DNA of 64,000 nucleotides from Cynocephalus volans (GCF_027409185.1 NC_084464.1:45297095-45361094), one strand, 5' to 3'. Positions 42,336-54,645 are shown, counted from the stretch's first letter. Made by a program: numbers and translations. Notes: generated by a model from the letters alone, not told the origin.

Positions 42336-44425
42336 TTCAGCAATGGCGAGTCTGTCTCATTCCAAAGTCGATGCCCATTCAGTGCACGGTGCAGTCCCCC
42401 TTGTAGGGGGAGTGGCTGCCAAGCCACTCTGGCTGTCTCTGGGAGTCCTGAGACCTAAGTCAGGCTCTTGGGGTCAGGGTCCTGAGGCCCTCTCCATGCA
42501 TCATATGCCTCAGTGATCAGCGTCAGAAATGGGGCCTTTCAGGAGCTGTATCTGGCTGGGCAGCAGTGGCTCACACCCAGGAGCAGCGCCTGCCAGGCCA
42601 GTGTTTACTGAAGTCTCATCAGTGCGGATTGACGGGGCCGCGGGTGAGGGGCTCCCAGCTGTGGGCTGGTCAAGACCTTGCCCAATCCATACCTCCACAA
42701 GCGTTATCTGCAGACTAGAAAAGTAATACCCAAGGAGCACTATAATTTCTCAAATGTATGTAAACATTTGGTGATTACCAAAATAGAAATTCACTTAAAG
42801 GCATTATTGAATTCCTAGTAGTTTTTCTCATCATCTATTTTCTCAATCAACAGATACTCAAAGTATAATGAGTAGCGCATGGGGACTGGTAGGGAAGAAA
42901 ATTATGTTGAAAAATGAGTCCTAGTTGTAAAGGTTAGTAGAAGAGATGCTTCTCTTTGCTGAGATGGGGGATGGTTTGAGGGTTCCGGGAAGGGGTTCAG
43001 AGTGTGTGGAAATGTTGGCTCAGCCTTGGGAAGCTTGGGGAGAGCCTGCCTTGGGGAGTGTGTGTATGAGGACCAGTAGTGGAGGGCAAGGACAAGGCCG
43101 GAAATGGTGGCTGGAGGGGAGAAGCTGGGATGCTGGGGCCACACGACGCTGCAGCACCAGGCTGGAGAGGGAGCCCAGCCTCACCAGCGGAGATGCTTGC
43201 CTGGGCCCCAGCTCAGCCTAAGGGGGAGGGGGTCCCCTGGGATCACCGAGGTGTGGAAGTCTTCAGGACTACATCCTGATAAATCTTAGGTGCTGGGGGG
43301 AGGGTGTTCTGGGGAAAAGATAATTAAGGAACAGCTTGTAGCGATAGAAGACTGCAGTATAAAATGTGGCAGGCGGCACAGTTCAAAAGCAGCATGGTTT
43401 ATGGCTTGCCCTCTCGTCTCTGAAGCTCTGATGTACATTTCACAGGCCTCTTGGAGCCAGAGGTTTGGTGCAAGCACCATTCAATGTCTTTGCAATGCCC
43501 CAGGGAGCATTTTTTAATCTATTAGAGATGAGAGGACCTGAAAACCATTCCAAACCGCTTAGGTTGTAATGGGCAGGACAGTTTTGGAGTTTCTTCTGTG
43601 GGTGAGGGTTGTGCATCATTAGGGGCCATCCAGGCTGGGAAGGCACACGCTTATTTTTTCAAGGGTGGGGTGGGAGGAGATGGAGTTTTAAAAATGACTC
43701 AAGGGCCGTAGGATGGTGTCCCCTGCGTCTGTGTTGCTCCCCAGCTTGTTGGGATCAATACCGAACGTGGGGGACTTCACACATCACCTTCCCAGCCGTG
43801 GCTGAATTATGTGGCTTTGGACAGCATCTCTTTCCTGGGGAAGGCTTGATTTCCAGAATCACAGAGCAATGCTTCATATTCCTCAGTCACAGAAACTTAT
43901 TTCTAAGTTGATTTTATCCTTTGAGAGGGGATTTTTTTCCTCCTTTTTTCTTAACATTTAAAATCTCTCAACGTTTCTCCAGCTTGAGGACCAAATACGA
44001 CTTTAATACAGCGATTATTAGTTTAGAAGCCCTTCCACCACTGACAAATGTACTTAGCAGCACCAGCAATGTTCTGATCTTGCTGTCAAGGCGGGAGAAA
44101 CATGGGGGAGAGATGACTCAAGAAGCTGAGTGCTTCCAGAAGGGCTGTGGTGGGGGAGACAGAGACTGCCAGGGCCCCTCCAACACGCTCTTTTCCTCTT
44201 GACCTTGCCTCTAGAAGCTGCACCCAGGATCCTGGATATTACTCCGTACCCAGACCTACCTATATATCTCCCACCTCCGCCACCCCTCCCCAAACTGGCC
44301 CACCTTTCTCTGGGTAATATGATCAGCTGCCTGTGTTGTGCAAGAGACCTATAAGCCAGTGGTTAGCATGGCAATTTATGGTTCCAAGAGGGAACAGCTT
44401 GTTCAGGTCAGAACACAATACCAAG
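42336..44425. other. Non-coding stretch; one repeat-free AT-rich block
   Basis: No gene. 43310-43560 is repeat-free with words such as aagataattaagga and ttttttaatctattagagat, possibly conserved. Confidence 0.4.
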
Positions 44426-44428
44426 TGC

Positions 44429-44491
44429 AACGTGTGTGCGTGTGTGTTTGCGTGTATGTGTTGGTGCGTGTGTGTGAGTGTGTGGTCATAG
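44429..44491 (+). repeat. Imperfect (TG)n tract
   Basis: gtgtgtgcgtgtgtgtttgc followed by gtgtatgtgttggtgcgtgt and gtgtgagtgtgtgg. Confidence 0.85.
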
Positions 44492-44837
44492 CCTTCATGC
44501 CACAGAGCTCAGTTGGCCAACTCTGGACTCAATCTCTTTGGGGAGAACCCAAGCCATGCTTTTGCCCAGCAGAGGGCAGCAGCAGACACATTGAGGCCAG
44601 GAAGGCCCAGAGAGGGATTAACTCTGTATGAAAACTAAAGCCACCACCTCGCCCAGCGACCGGGGAGCGTGTTCTTGGAGCCATCCTGGGTTTGCCCAGG
44701 CCTATCCCCAGAAATCCCAGATGGCAGCTGAAGTTCTCCTACCTCTAGCAGGCAAGTCATCATCAAGGTTGGATTCTTCCAACCCGTGTTCCTGTTTTCT
44801 ATTGCCACTTCCCTCTCTCCCCTGCTTAACCAGGGAT

Positions 44838-44853
44838 GGGGGGGGGGGGGGGG
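44838..44853 (+). repeat. G16 homopolymer
   Basis: Sixteen consecutive G; both unstable and sequencing-error-prone. Confidence 0.9.
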
Positions 44854-45655
44854 ACATGAAACGACACTTGAGACCACATCTGAGCAGAGCAGAATGCAGT
44901 CTCAATGATCTCCATTCCATCAGTCCCTCCCACTCAGGCCTTGGCTGCCAGGTGGGCAGGTTAACTCCATGCCCTCTTCAGCAGCCAGCTGGGTCTCCCA
45001 GCCCAGTCACCAGTCTGAGGCAGCACTTGGTACAGCCACCACTCCCCAGAGTTCTTCCCGGGCTCCCTTCCCCTTAACTTCTGCTCCCATCCCAAGCCAA
45101 TACAGCAGGTTTCTTTTCCTGAACTACTCGATGCTCATAAAGTATTGCTATTCCCTGTGTCTGCTGGTGAACAATGTAGCAACCATATGGATTTCTGCCT
45201 GGGAAGGATTTATTCAAGTGCCCTGCTCAGAGCAGGGGAAAGCAGGGGATGCTGCTGGCCATGGGATGGGCTCGGCCTGATCTGTGGCTCTAGCATGCAC
45301 TGAGGCAGAGATCGGGAGGGCCCCAGGTGCCACAGGCCCTTTGCAGAGAAGGAGTTTTTAGGGCCCTTATAAGGTGGGGCAGGGATGCCAGGAAAAAGCA
45401 CAGGAGGGGACCAGGAGACCTGGTTCTGCCTCAGCCTCCCTTCCCTGTCCCTTCCTCTTTGGGCATTGGTTTCCCTATCTGAGAGCTGTCTGACCCAGCC
45501 ACGCTCTTACCTCCCTCTGGGACAACTAACCCTGCAATTTAGCAAGTCTGTGTGTCAGGGAAAAATCAAGGTGGTGGTGGGGGTGGGGTTTGTCAGAGAC
45601 TTTTCCAGATTGAAAGAGATTTAAGAGACATACTGACCAAAGACATCCTCTAATC
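44854..45655. other. Non-coding stretch; nothing identified
   Basis: No supported gene or repeat. Confidence 0.45.
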
Positions 45656-45756
45656 TTTTTTTCTTTTCTTTGGCGGCTGGCTGGTATGGGGATGGAGCCC
45701 TGGACCTTGGTATTACCAGCACTGTGTTCTATGCAGCTGAGCTAACCAGCCAGTCC
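45656..45756 (-). mobile_element. tRNA(Ile)-derived monomeric SINE
   Basis: On the minus strand: GGACTGGCTGGTTAGCTCAG, then aacacagtgctggtaatacc and aaggtccagggctccatccc, ending ccagccagccgcc and an A-rich tail (T-rich at the left edge on the plus strand). It is the same family as 4096-4199 with its own substitutions. A weak flanking match tcctctaa/tcctccaa may be the remnant target-site duplication. Confidence 0.85.
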
Positions 45757-46238
45757 TCCAAATGCATCTTGATTGGATCCTGGTCTAACAAAGCTTTCAA
45801 AGACATTTAGGGATGATTGGGGAAATACGAACATGGACTGGATGCTGATGTTCTTGGGCTGTTCATTTTGTTAGTGGGATAATGATATTGTTATGTGAGA
45901 ACCTACTGAGGTGCTTTGTGTGTGTTGGGGGTGGGGGGGATGCTGTGATGTCCATAAATTCAAAATACTTTGATCTTAGCATATTTGGTAAAGCAAATAC
46001 AGCAAAATACAAACAACGTTTGAATCCAGGTGCAGGATATGCAAGTGTTCATGATTTCATTCCCTTTATTTTTCCCGGTAGGCTTGAAGTTTCTCATAAT
46101 AAAATGATTATAAAATAAGCTAGTCGCTTTTTAAAAATATAGAAGCCTGATATGATGTTAATGGGGGGAGAAGGAGGAGGGAAAGGAGGAATTGGTAAAA
46201 GGACATGAAAATCAACTACATTATATATTGATAAATTT

Positions 46239-46280
46239 AAAAAAAAAAAATATATATATATATATATATCGAGAGAGAGA
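46239..46280 (+). repeat. Compound A12-(TA)n-(GA)n simple repeat
   Basis: A12 (46239-46250), then alternating TA to about 46268, then tcgagagagaga to 46280. Confidence 0.92.
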
Positions 46281-46690
46281 AGCCTGGGTCCCATCCTGTG
46301 GGATCTGAATCTCTGGGGAAGGGGTCTGGTGTGGGTGGTTTTAAGGCCTGCAAGGACCCTGAGAAGTACAGGGCAGGCTTAGGTTCAGGCCTCAGGTTCA
46401 CTGGGGGACCTGAAGAGCCATGGGGAGGTGTTTCTCCCAAGACCCTGTCACTGCTCACCCCCGTGGTCCATGAAACTTCCCCCTCCCTCTGCCACCCCCC
46501 CGCCCCCACCCCAGCTTGCATAGGTGCTGATGTCATCCAGCCCCATGGCTCCACCCAGGCAGAAGGGTGGGGCCGCTGGGATGGGACATGATGTTCCTGG
46601 GACCTAGGGAGTGCTGCCTGCTTTTCCTGGCCACCCCTTGTTAAGGGTTAACCCAGCATGTGGTGGGAATTGTTGGCTCCAGCCCCCTGT
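46281..46690. other. Non-coding stretch; nothing identified
   Basis: GC-richer, C-run rich (46490-46515); no supported gene. Confidence 0.45.
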
Positions 46691-46692
46691 AC

Positions 46693-46732
46693 CTACACAC
46701 GCACACACACAAACACACATACACACCCGCTT
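46693..46732 (+). repeat. Imperfect (CA)n tract
   Basis: ctacacacgcacacacacaa then acacacatacacaccc. Confidence 0.85.
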
Positions 46733-46937
46733 CTGGCTTCCTCTGCAGTCGCAGCTCACCCCCAGCCCTCCCTGCCTCCGCATGGGGGCCAAAGTTAGAG
46801 GACTCAGACACCCTAGGAATGGGAGAGTTGGAATTGCCCTGGGGTAAGGGGGAGAGAGATGGAAGAGGAGCAAAGCCAGAATTTCTATATTGCTGAACTG
46901 TTCCAACACCCCATCCCCCACCCCCGCCATACAACAC

Positions 46938-46972
46938 AGGTGCACACACGGGTACACACACACACACATGCG
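46938..46972 (+). repeat. Imperfect (CA)n tract
   Basis: gtgcacacacgggtacacac then acacacacatgcgcg; second CA tract 240 bp from the first. Confidence 0.85.
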
Positions 46973-49140
46973 CGCGGTAATGCTGGCACCTTCACAGGGT
47001 GGGCTCCTAGCCAGCCCTGGATGTGACGTCTATGGTATGGACAGGCCCTGTGGCCATGAGACCCTCTGTCCCCTCACTCAGGCACCATCCAGGACTCAGC
47101 CAGGTCTTCGTCCTTGACCATCCCTAGCCCCCTGCTCACAGGCAGCACTTACCAGAGCCTCCTTCAGGGGTTGTGGGGAGTGTGTGGGAGGGAGGCATCC
47201 AGTGAAAAGGAATCTTGTCTCTCAGTGCCCACGTCTGCAGGCATCAGGCAAATGCCCTTCCCAGCTCAGGGTACTCACTTTGCACTAGATCCCTGGGTGG
47301 AGAAGTCTGCCCAGGAGGGCCAAGCTGCCAGTGGCCTGGGGAGAGGAGGGTCACCTGACCCCAGGAAAGGCTGGCAGGGCTGACATGTCCAGCTGTCGGC
47401 TGGGTTTTTGCTACTCTGGGGCAGGGCCAGAGGGACTAGGAGAGGGGGAATGAAGAGGGAGAGAGAAGGGTGCAGGAGGCAAAGGAGGAGTGGTCTGAAG
47501 GGGAAAAGCATTCAGCTCAGCTGCCTGGATGGATGTCAGGCCCTGGCACTAAGGGCCTGTTGCTCTAAGGCCCCTGGTTAGCTTTGATTCCTGTTCAAAA
47601 CAAAAGGGGTAAGGATAGTGTGGGAGTTGTGTTCTCCCTTCCCCTGGTCTCCCCACCCCACCCCACCCCCTTCCCAAGAACCTCAGTGCAGTTTTCCCCA
47701 AGCTGTGGCTGCTGGAGAGAAGGAAAGTCACACAGAAGTAGTCCAGGCAATCAGCAGTCAGCCAAACTGAGGACAGTCAACAAGCATTTTTTGAGGCCCT
47801 TGTGTATGCTAGATGCTCTGCTAGGGCTGACCAAGAAACCTGCTAGACAAGCGCCTGTGTCAGAGGGTTACAGTTGGCGGGCTCAGCAAGTCAGAGTTCC
47901 TGGGATGTTGAGGAGTTGGGCTTGACAAGGTCTGGTGACTGTGGATGGGGAGAGAGGGGGAGAGGACAAAGGACAGGGGTTCATCAAGGGAGAGGCTTCA
48001 TTATCTGAGTGACCCTGAACCAATATTAGGAAGGTCTTAAGTCAGCCCTTCAGGTGGCTCAAGCTTCCTTGGCTTTCTGGCCAAAGCTCCCCTGAGCATT
48101 GGACATCCCACGTGTCCCTTCCTGTGCTTCTCCATGGGGGTGACTGGCCTCTAGAGGCCGGCAGCATCCATGGGGCTCTGCCTCCTCCCTTACCAGAGAC
48201 TGTTGGCCCCCCAGGCCTCGATTGCCCTGGTCTGGTCCAGCCTTTCTCTGACTCATCCTCTAGGATCTCCTTGCCTGTCTCCTGGCCCCCCAGAACTACT
48301 GGTACAGCCCCGAGGCATGATGGCTTTCCCATCTCGCCCTCTCTCCATTTCCATATGTGTCCGTGGAGAAAGCGTCCTGCACAGACGGCTTCTTCTTCCT
48401 CATTGCTCACTCACAGAGGTAAGGTGGGAGAGAAGGCAGGACAAGAACCCCAAGTCTCCAGGCCCTTGTTGGCAGCCACCGTCCACGTTGGGCCCTCTGT
48501 ATCACCTCCAGGGCCCGGCAGGAGCTGCCCTGTAGACATGTGCTAGCGGTGAAAGAACAAGGAGTGATGGAGAGGCCATAGCAAGCCTGGGCCTGCCTTC
48601 CCGCTGCCTCCCTGTGGCCGCCTCCTCTCCCATCTCCACAGCAAGTCCTCTGCTGCCCAAGGCATGGGCCTCCCACACCCAGACAGGGCAGAGCCCCACA
48701 GGCATGACAGGAAGTCCTGAGGTGCCCTGATGCCTGGTTTAATGTGGGGCAGGGATCCCATGCATGCCCTCCCCCAGCCCAGGGTGGATGATCACATTTC
48801 ACCAGGGAAGGCAAATGGTCAGGCTGCCCTGCTGGTCCCTGCGTGATCAACTCCTCCCACTGCCCAGCTGTGTGCTGGGCTCAGGTTACCTGGGCCTGGA
48901 GGAGGGCGTGACCTCCTTTCCCCTCAATCCTCCCCCACCCCTCTCCCCACCTGTCCGGACTCAGATCCCTGTTCTGGGAACCCTAGAACAACCACAGGGC
49001 TGAGCTGGGAGGGCCTTAGGGGTCAAGAGGGGAAGAGACTTCCCACCTGATCAAGATGGACACTGAAAGGCCAAGCCTGGATTGGAACCAGGTCTCCAGG
49101 AGGGGCAACACACATTCCACTACCTGCTTTCTGTTTTCAT
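46973..49140. other. Non-coding stretch; nothing identified
   Basis: GC-rich with many short frames on both strands, none recognised. The unidentified 5' UTR exon of IP6K3 could lie in this general area. Confidence 0.4.
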
Positions 49141-49179
49141 TTTGTTGTTGTTGTAAAGAGCAAGTTCCATACTAACTTC

Positions 49180-49290
49180 TTATTCATCTATTTATTTAAC
49201 AACATTTTTGAGCCCCTAATATGTGACTGGACACACAGCAGTAAACAAAACACATAGGGACCTGCCACCTGGAGCTGTGATCTGGAGCTT
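49180..49290 (+). repeat. Ancient interspersed repeat fragment
   Basis: tatttatttaacaacatttt, gagcccctaatatgtgactg, cagcagtaaacaaaacacat: the widespread 'tttattgagcacctactatgtgccag...cagtgaacaaaaca' repeat. Confidence 0.55.
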
Positions 49291-49918
49291 TCTATCACGC
49301 AATCACACAGGGCACTTTATTTCTGTTTTCTGACTGCAGCTAAGTTCTCTCGATAGTCATTTTTCCAAAGCTCAGCTTCACTTCTAAGATGCCTGCTGCT
49401 AAGCCTCTTTCCACGGCCATGCCTGGGACCTACCTCTGCCTGGATGATGACTCCCCCACCCACCCCCTGGACCTGGTTCCCATCTCTCCTCTTGCAGGAA
49501 GTCAGCCCTCAACAGCGTGGCACTCACTCTTCTGTGGACAGGGCATCCTAGGCTAGATCTTAGATGCTACCAGTTGGAGATAGAAAATGCTTGGGGCTCA
49601 TGTGCATTCACCTACTATTTGGGGGCCGTCCCCTCAAGGCACTGGGATGGGCTGGTCCCTTCCTGGCCAGCTCTACCTTCGCCTTTCCCTCCCCAGCCTG
49701 GACTGACCTTTGAGGACTTCCCCTTCAAGCTGTTCATCCATTACCTCATCCTGTAGATTTCACATCCCACACATTTCTCAATTGATCCCCTCTTCTCTAT
49801 CTCCACGGCCCCTGCCCCAGCCCACCATGGGTCATGGATGACTTTGGTTGCTCCTCATGGTCTCCCCACCTTTCTTCATGAACCTGCTCCTGTAATCTAT
49901 TCTCTCCAGAGTTGATGG

Positions 49919-50095
49919 TATCCCAGTGCCAGCCTTCCGGTACATGTTTGGTGAATGAATGAATGAATGAACATGTGAACTCATTCTGGGTCTCTGGCCT
50001 TGTCTCCGAGCCCCTTGATGCTCTGGCTTGCACAACAGGGGTTTTCTTTCATCTTCTTGGCCTCGGGTAATGGGGGCCTTGGGCTCAGTCACTGT
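49919..50095 (+). repeat. Local direct duplication, left copy
   Basis: Starts tatcccagtgccagccttcc, contains the (gaat)n run and ccccttgatgctctggcttg, and ends near gctcagtcact. Matches 50683-50860 with few differences, offset about 764 bp. Confidence 0.88.
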
Positions 50096-50682
50096 GGCCC
50101 TATGGCATCCCTCCTCAATGGCTTTCCCTGCTCCCAGGACCCAGTATTCCAGCTCTAGAGACAACAACCATCTCCTCATTCCAGGGCATGTCATCACCCC
50201 TTCCCACGGCATAAACATGGGTGGCTGCCACAGACACTGCTGACCTGCCGAGCTTGCAGAAGAAGCCCCTCCTCCCTGTCACCCCAGCTTGGCATAACAC
50301 ACTCCCCTCCTCCCTCTCGCTCCCTAGAAAGCACAGGATGGAGCACACCCTGAGAGAGGACACCGTCCAGCCCTGCACAGTCAGGGCAGACCTCGCTGCC
50401 TGGTGCCTGCAGCTCCCCCAGAATCACATCTGTGCCCCCTGACCTGGCCCCCAGTTCCCAGCTCTGCCTGGGAACTTCTAGCCTGGGTGCTGGATCTTGT
50501 TCACGGCTCTCACCAGGGCCTGCCTGGGGGCTGAAGAGTTATGGATCCCCAGCGGGGAGGCAGGGCCTGAGAAAGGCTGCAGCTTGTTTGGACCACAGAC
50601 CACAGACCATGGCAGCCACTACCCGCTTTCCTTGGTCTCCACCTACTCCAAGCGTTTTGCTCAACACCATGTCCTCAGCATG
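50096..50682. other. Spacer between the duplicated copies; nothing identified
   Basis: No gene or named repeat. 50490-50620 does not match the duplicated block. Confidence 0.5.
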
Positions 50683-50860
50683 TATCCCAGTGCCAGCCTT
50701 CCAGTAAATGTTTGGTGAATGAATGAATGAATGAATGTGTGAACTCATTCTGGGTCTCTGGCTTCCCCTCCCAGCCCCTTGATGCTCTGGCTTGCACAAC
50801 AGGAGTATCCTTCCCTCTTCTTGGTCTAGGGTAATGGCGGCCTGAGGCTTGGTCACTCTG
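50683..50860 (+). repeat. Local direct duplication, right copy
   Basis: Same sequence as 49919-50095: tatcccagtgccagccttcc, tttggtgaatgaatgaatga, actcattctgggtctctggc, ccccttgatgctctggcttg, cacaacagg. Mostly substitutions plus a few small indels. The tgaatgaatgaatga stretch suggests an L2-tail origin. Confidence 0.88.
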
Positions 50861-51084
50861 AGAGGATGAGACATTGAGACACGAAGTGCAAAATTGGGAG
50901 GTGTTGAACTCTCTTTGTGAGGCAGATGGAATTACTGACTAGAAAGTGGCAGGATTTCACACTCAGGTCCCTGCAGGCCAGTGGGGGAAGGTGAAGGGTG
51001 TTGAGGAGGGGAGCCAGCACATTGGCTGCAGGGCCATCACTCAGTACTAGCAGCTAGCGTGCGGGGGCCTTACTCTGCTCTCTG

Positions 51085-51245
51085 CTCTTCACACATGTGA
51101 CCTCATTTGAGCTCACAACACCCCATGACGAGAAGCCGCCAGTGCTCTCATCTTACAGCTGAGGAAACGGAGGCACAGAGAGGCCCCACGTCACACAGCT
51201 AGTAAGTGGCAGAGCCAGGATTTGAACCTGGGCTCCCACTCAATC
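51085..51245 (+). repeat. MIR fragment
   Basis: cttacagctgaggaaacgga, ggcacagagaggccccacgt, cacacagctagtaagtggca, ggatttgaacctgggctccc. Confidence 0.9.
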
Positions 51246-52015
51246 CCTATCTTATTATCAGGCTGCCCCAGAGTCACATTTCCCCACAGCAAGGGCGAAA
51301 GCACGGGGCCACCCCTCCGCTTCCCAGGACAAGCCCAGGCCAGATTTAGGCCTGGGGAAGGCTGGAGGTGGGGAGGTGTTGTCTGGCCCCGCACATGGAC
51401 ACAGGATGGGACTCTGCACGGGGCTGGTTCTCCCAGCAGCACTGTGTCACAATCCATGTCTGCCATCTCACATCTGCCTGAGGCCCAGAGAAAGGACGTA
51501 CTGCCAAGGGCCATACACGGAGCTAAAATTCAGAGGACCTAGGTCTGTGACTTCACAACCCAAAAGCTCTCAAGAAGGTACATTCTTGTGGCTTTTTAAT
51601 CCATGAAAGAGCCAACATGTGGCACCAAGAACCCAATGACACGCCATCAATATCACAGCATGTGCCTCCTTTGCCCCTTAAACAATCTGCGTGTAACAAT
51701 TATAAGCCCTCCATGGTGGCCAATATCAAAGGCCATCAGAGGAAGGTGGCCAGCAGAGGACCCTGCCCTGTCCTGTCTGCTGATCCCCAGAGAACTTTGC
51801 TGCCCTTTCTAGGGTGCAGGGCTGCCTTCTTCAAGAGAATAGGTTGCCACCTCTCTTCCAGGCACAAGGGGGATGGCTGGGGGGACCTGCCCCAGAACAT
51901 CTCTCCAAGGGATGCCCGAAGCCACCATTTCTGCCTTAGTTTTAATAGCTTTGTTGGCTCTGCTGGTTGGAGCTGCAGAGCACTTTACAGGAAGAAAAAT
52001 ATCCCAGAACATCTG
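51246..52015. other. Non-coding stretch; nothing identified
   Basis: No supported gene. The 154-residue frame here matches nothing known to me. Confidence 0.45.
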
Positions 52016-52019
52016 AGGC

Positions 52020-52160
52020 CACTTGTTAAATCCTTTCATTTTATAGGAGAGGAGAGACAAAGTGAGGCTGTGAAGAGATGAAAGGCCCTGCCCAGGTTGC
52101 ATGGTGGCCATTGGAAGAGCCAGACTTGAACCTAAGTCCCATGATGGCCAGTTCTTTCTG
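52020..52160 (+). repeat. MIR fragment
   Basis: cctttcattttataggagag, aggccctgcccaggttgcat, gccagacttgaacctaagtc. Confidence 0.7.
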
Positions 52161-52189
52161 CTGCACAGAACCGAGGGCTGGCAAAGAGC

Positions 52190-52405
52190 ACGGGCCGGAT
52201 GCGGACACACCTGGCTTCGATTCTGAGCTCTGCCACATCCTGCTGATGTGACCGTGGACAAGCATCTTAACCTCATTGAGCTTCAGTTTCCTTATCTGTA
52301 AAGCAGGAATAATTTTTTTAGGGTTATTGTGACGTTCCAACGATGCAATGCAATTCAAAAGCATTTAGCAGTGTCTGACACAAGGTCCCCTCAAACCTTG
52401 ACTCT
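52190..52405 (-). repeat. MIR fragment, opposite orientation
   Basis: ggcttcgattctgagctctg, gcttcagtttccttatctgt, aaagcaggaataattttttt, cattgagcttc. It lies tail to tail with the preceding MIR. Confidence 0.8.
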
Positions 52406-53615
52406 TATTATTATAAATGGTGAGCAAGGCCACATGGGGGTGATCTCCACCTGGGAGGGATCCACAGTGGCCACACTTTGCAGCCCTGAATTCGGATTCA
52501 TGTCTTCACATGGTTATGTCATGGCTCAGAGTATTTGAGTCTGGGACTGTACCCCAAATCCAGGACACATATAAGGGGCCATGGGAGCAGAAGGTGGGAG
52601 AGGCTAATCTACTTGCCAAGGCTGGGTTGTGGTACTGGCTTCCCAGGAGAGGTGGCATCCAAGCTGGGCCTTAGAGGGTGTGTATAAGTCCCCAGGCAGA
52701 AAAGTGAATGAAGGGAACAGCAGAGGAACAGCATCCATAAAGGCACTGAGGCGTAGAAGAGCAGGGCATTCTGGAAGGCTTCAAGGTGGCTGGGGTGGAG
52801 GCAGGTGGAGGGAAGACAAGTTGTTTCTCCTCCCCGCCAGCCAGGGGGATGTCCATGTTTCAACTGTGAAGTCAGGACCACAGCCCCTTGTGAGAGCAAC
52901 ACTTCACAGCTCACATGGACCTTTTCTCTCATTTCACAAGTGAGGAAATGGAGGCCCACAGAGGAGGTGGCCCCCTGAAACCCCCAGCAGGGCAGAGGCA
53001 GAGCTGGGTAGGGTCCCAGGTGTGCCAACTCTCAGGCCGGGGGTTGGACTTTCAGGTGTGGGTAGTGGGAGCTGCGGAGAATTCACTTGGGCAACTGGGA
53101 TGCGCAAGGAGTCATCCCTGCCCCAAGGAGGGTCCCGGGCTGGGGCTGTGAGAGCGACGGGCAGGGATAACAGCCTGGGGGACGGCTGGTGCTGGTTATT
53201 TATGGCTGTTTCTTTGAGAATCTTTCAGGGCAGCTAAGGTAATTGAATAAATGAGCGTGTGCAAATGCAGGCAATTGTTTAACTGTGGCAGAAAATGAAG
53301 TTGGTTGTAGCTGGGGGCTGCCAGCCTGTTACTGTTAGCCCTGGTTTCTGCTGAGCTGGGCACATGGGGCTGGAGCAGCCATCCATCCTTGGCCTGCCCC
53401 CATCCTATCCCCCAGTAGCTGTTCCCATGCCTGGGCAGATTGGTGGTCAGGAAATCTGTTCTCTGGGAAGGCCACTTCCCATTCCCCCATCTCTGCCCCA
53501 AGAAGGCCCCAAAGGCTGCTATGGAGTAGTGGAGGAGCTGGGATGACCCGGGGGACAGGGGATGCTTGGGGCCTGGCAGCAAGAACAGGGTTCAAATCAT
53601 GACGTTTGTAACAGC
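52406..53615. other. Non-coding stretch with a MIR piece and a repeat-free block
   Basis: 52905-53020 is a MIR fragment (tttcacaagtgaggaaatgg). 53160-53310 is repeat-free with a MEF2-like word TTATTTATGG (53196-53205). No coding exon. Confidence 0.45.
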
Positions 53616-53619
53616 AATG

Positions 53620-53790
53620 TCAGCAGACACATAAAAATCCCTTATTATGTGCTGGGCACTGTTGCAGCCACCAGTGTGTATCAACTCAGATACACCAATG
53701 TGTATCAATAACCTTGTGGGGAAAGTGCTGTCATTATCCCCAGATTTCACAGGTGAGGAAATGGAGGCATAGACTCCTAACTCCTCACAC
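53620..53790 (+). repeat. MIR fragment
   Basis: ttattatgtgctgggcactg, gctgtcattatccccagatt, tcacaggtgaggaaatggag. Confidence 0.85.
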
Positions 53791-54645
53791 TGGATTGACA
53801 AGCCCCTGGGAGGCTCTGAGATTGGGGGCCCCATGGAGGGCTGCAGCAGCCACCCAGGTGAGACCTAGTAAGGACCTGGCCATGAGGATCCCACCGGGCT
53901 ATGGGCCCATGCTGAGCCCTGGGGACCCCATAAGATGCTGCCAGCTTGTTCTCTCTCACCTCTTGCCTTATTTTAGCCTAGCTGTCCACCCACTGCCTGC
54001 TGCTCTGGGGCTGGGCCAGGGCAGAAGCCTGGACCCCAAGTTCTGAGGCAGGAGGAGGCTGCTTGCAGGCCTCGGCCAGCTCAGTCCCTAAAGCTCTGGT
54101 CCCCTGGCCTTCACTCCTCGGGCACCCTTTCCAGCCCTTCTGAGGAAGCACGGAAAATTAGGTCTGGAATGTGAGAAGCCAGTTCACCTTCCCAGATGGG
54201 CAGCCACAGTGGCCCCAGGGCCATGCCTAGAAGAGCAGCTCTGAGCTGAGGGGGAGGGGCCAGGGCAGGGGTGGGGGTTGAGTCTAGACCCAAACAGTAG
54301 GTGACCTCAGGCCAGTTCCTGTAGCTAAGGTGGCCAGACAGCAAATAAACGTACAAGACGCCCAGTTACATTTGAGTTTCAGATAAACTAGGAATGATTT
54401 TGTGTGAGTATATCCCCACATGACTCAAATTTAGGTGTGGTCCTGTATGTTATGTGGCCACCCTCCCTGCAGCTCCAGGCCTCAGTTTTCTGAGCAGGAT
54501 GTCATTCTCCTTGCCTCACTCACTGGGTGCCCCTGTTGTGAGGAGCTGGAGAGACATGAAGAGGGGCTCCTCTGTCCTCAGCACCTACCGTACCCTACGT
54601 GCATTTATCATCTTATTTAAGGCTCACGAGGACCAGCGAGGTTGA
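53791..54645. other. Non-coding stretch; nothing identified
   Basis: No supported gene or named repeat. Confidence 0.45.
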
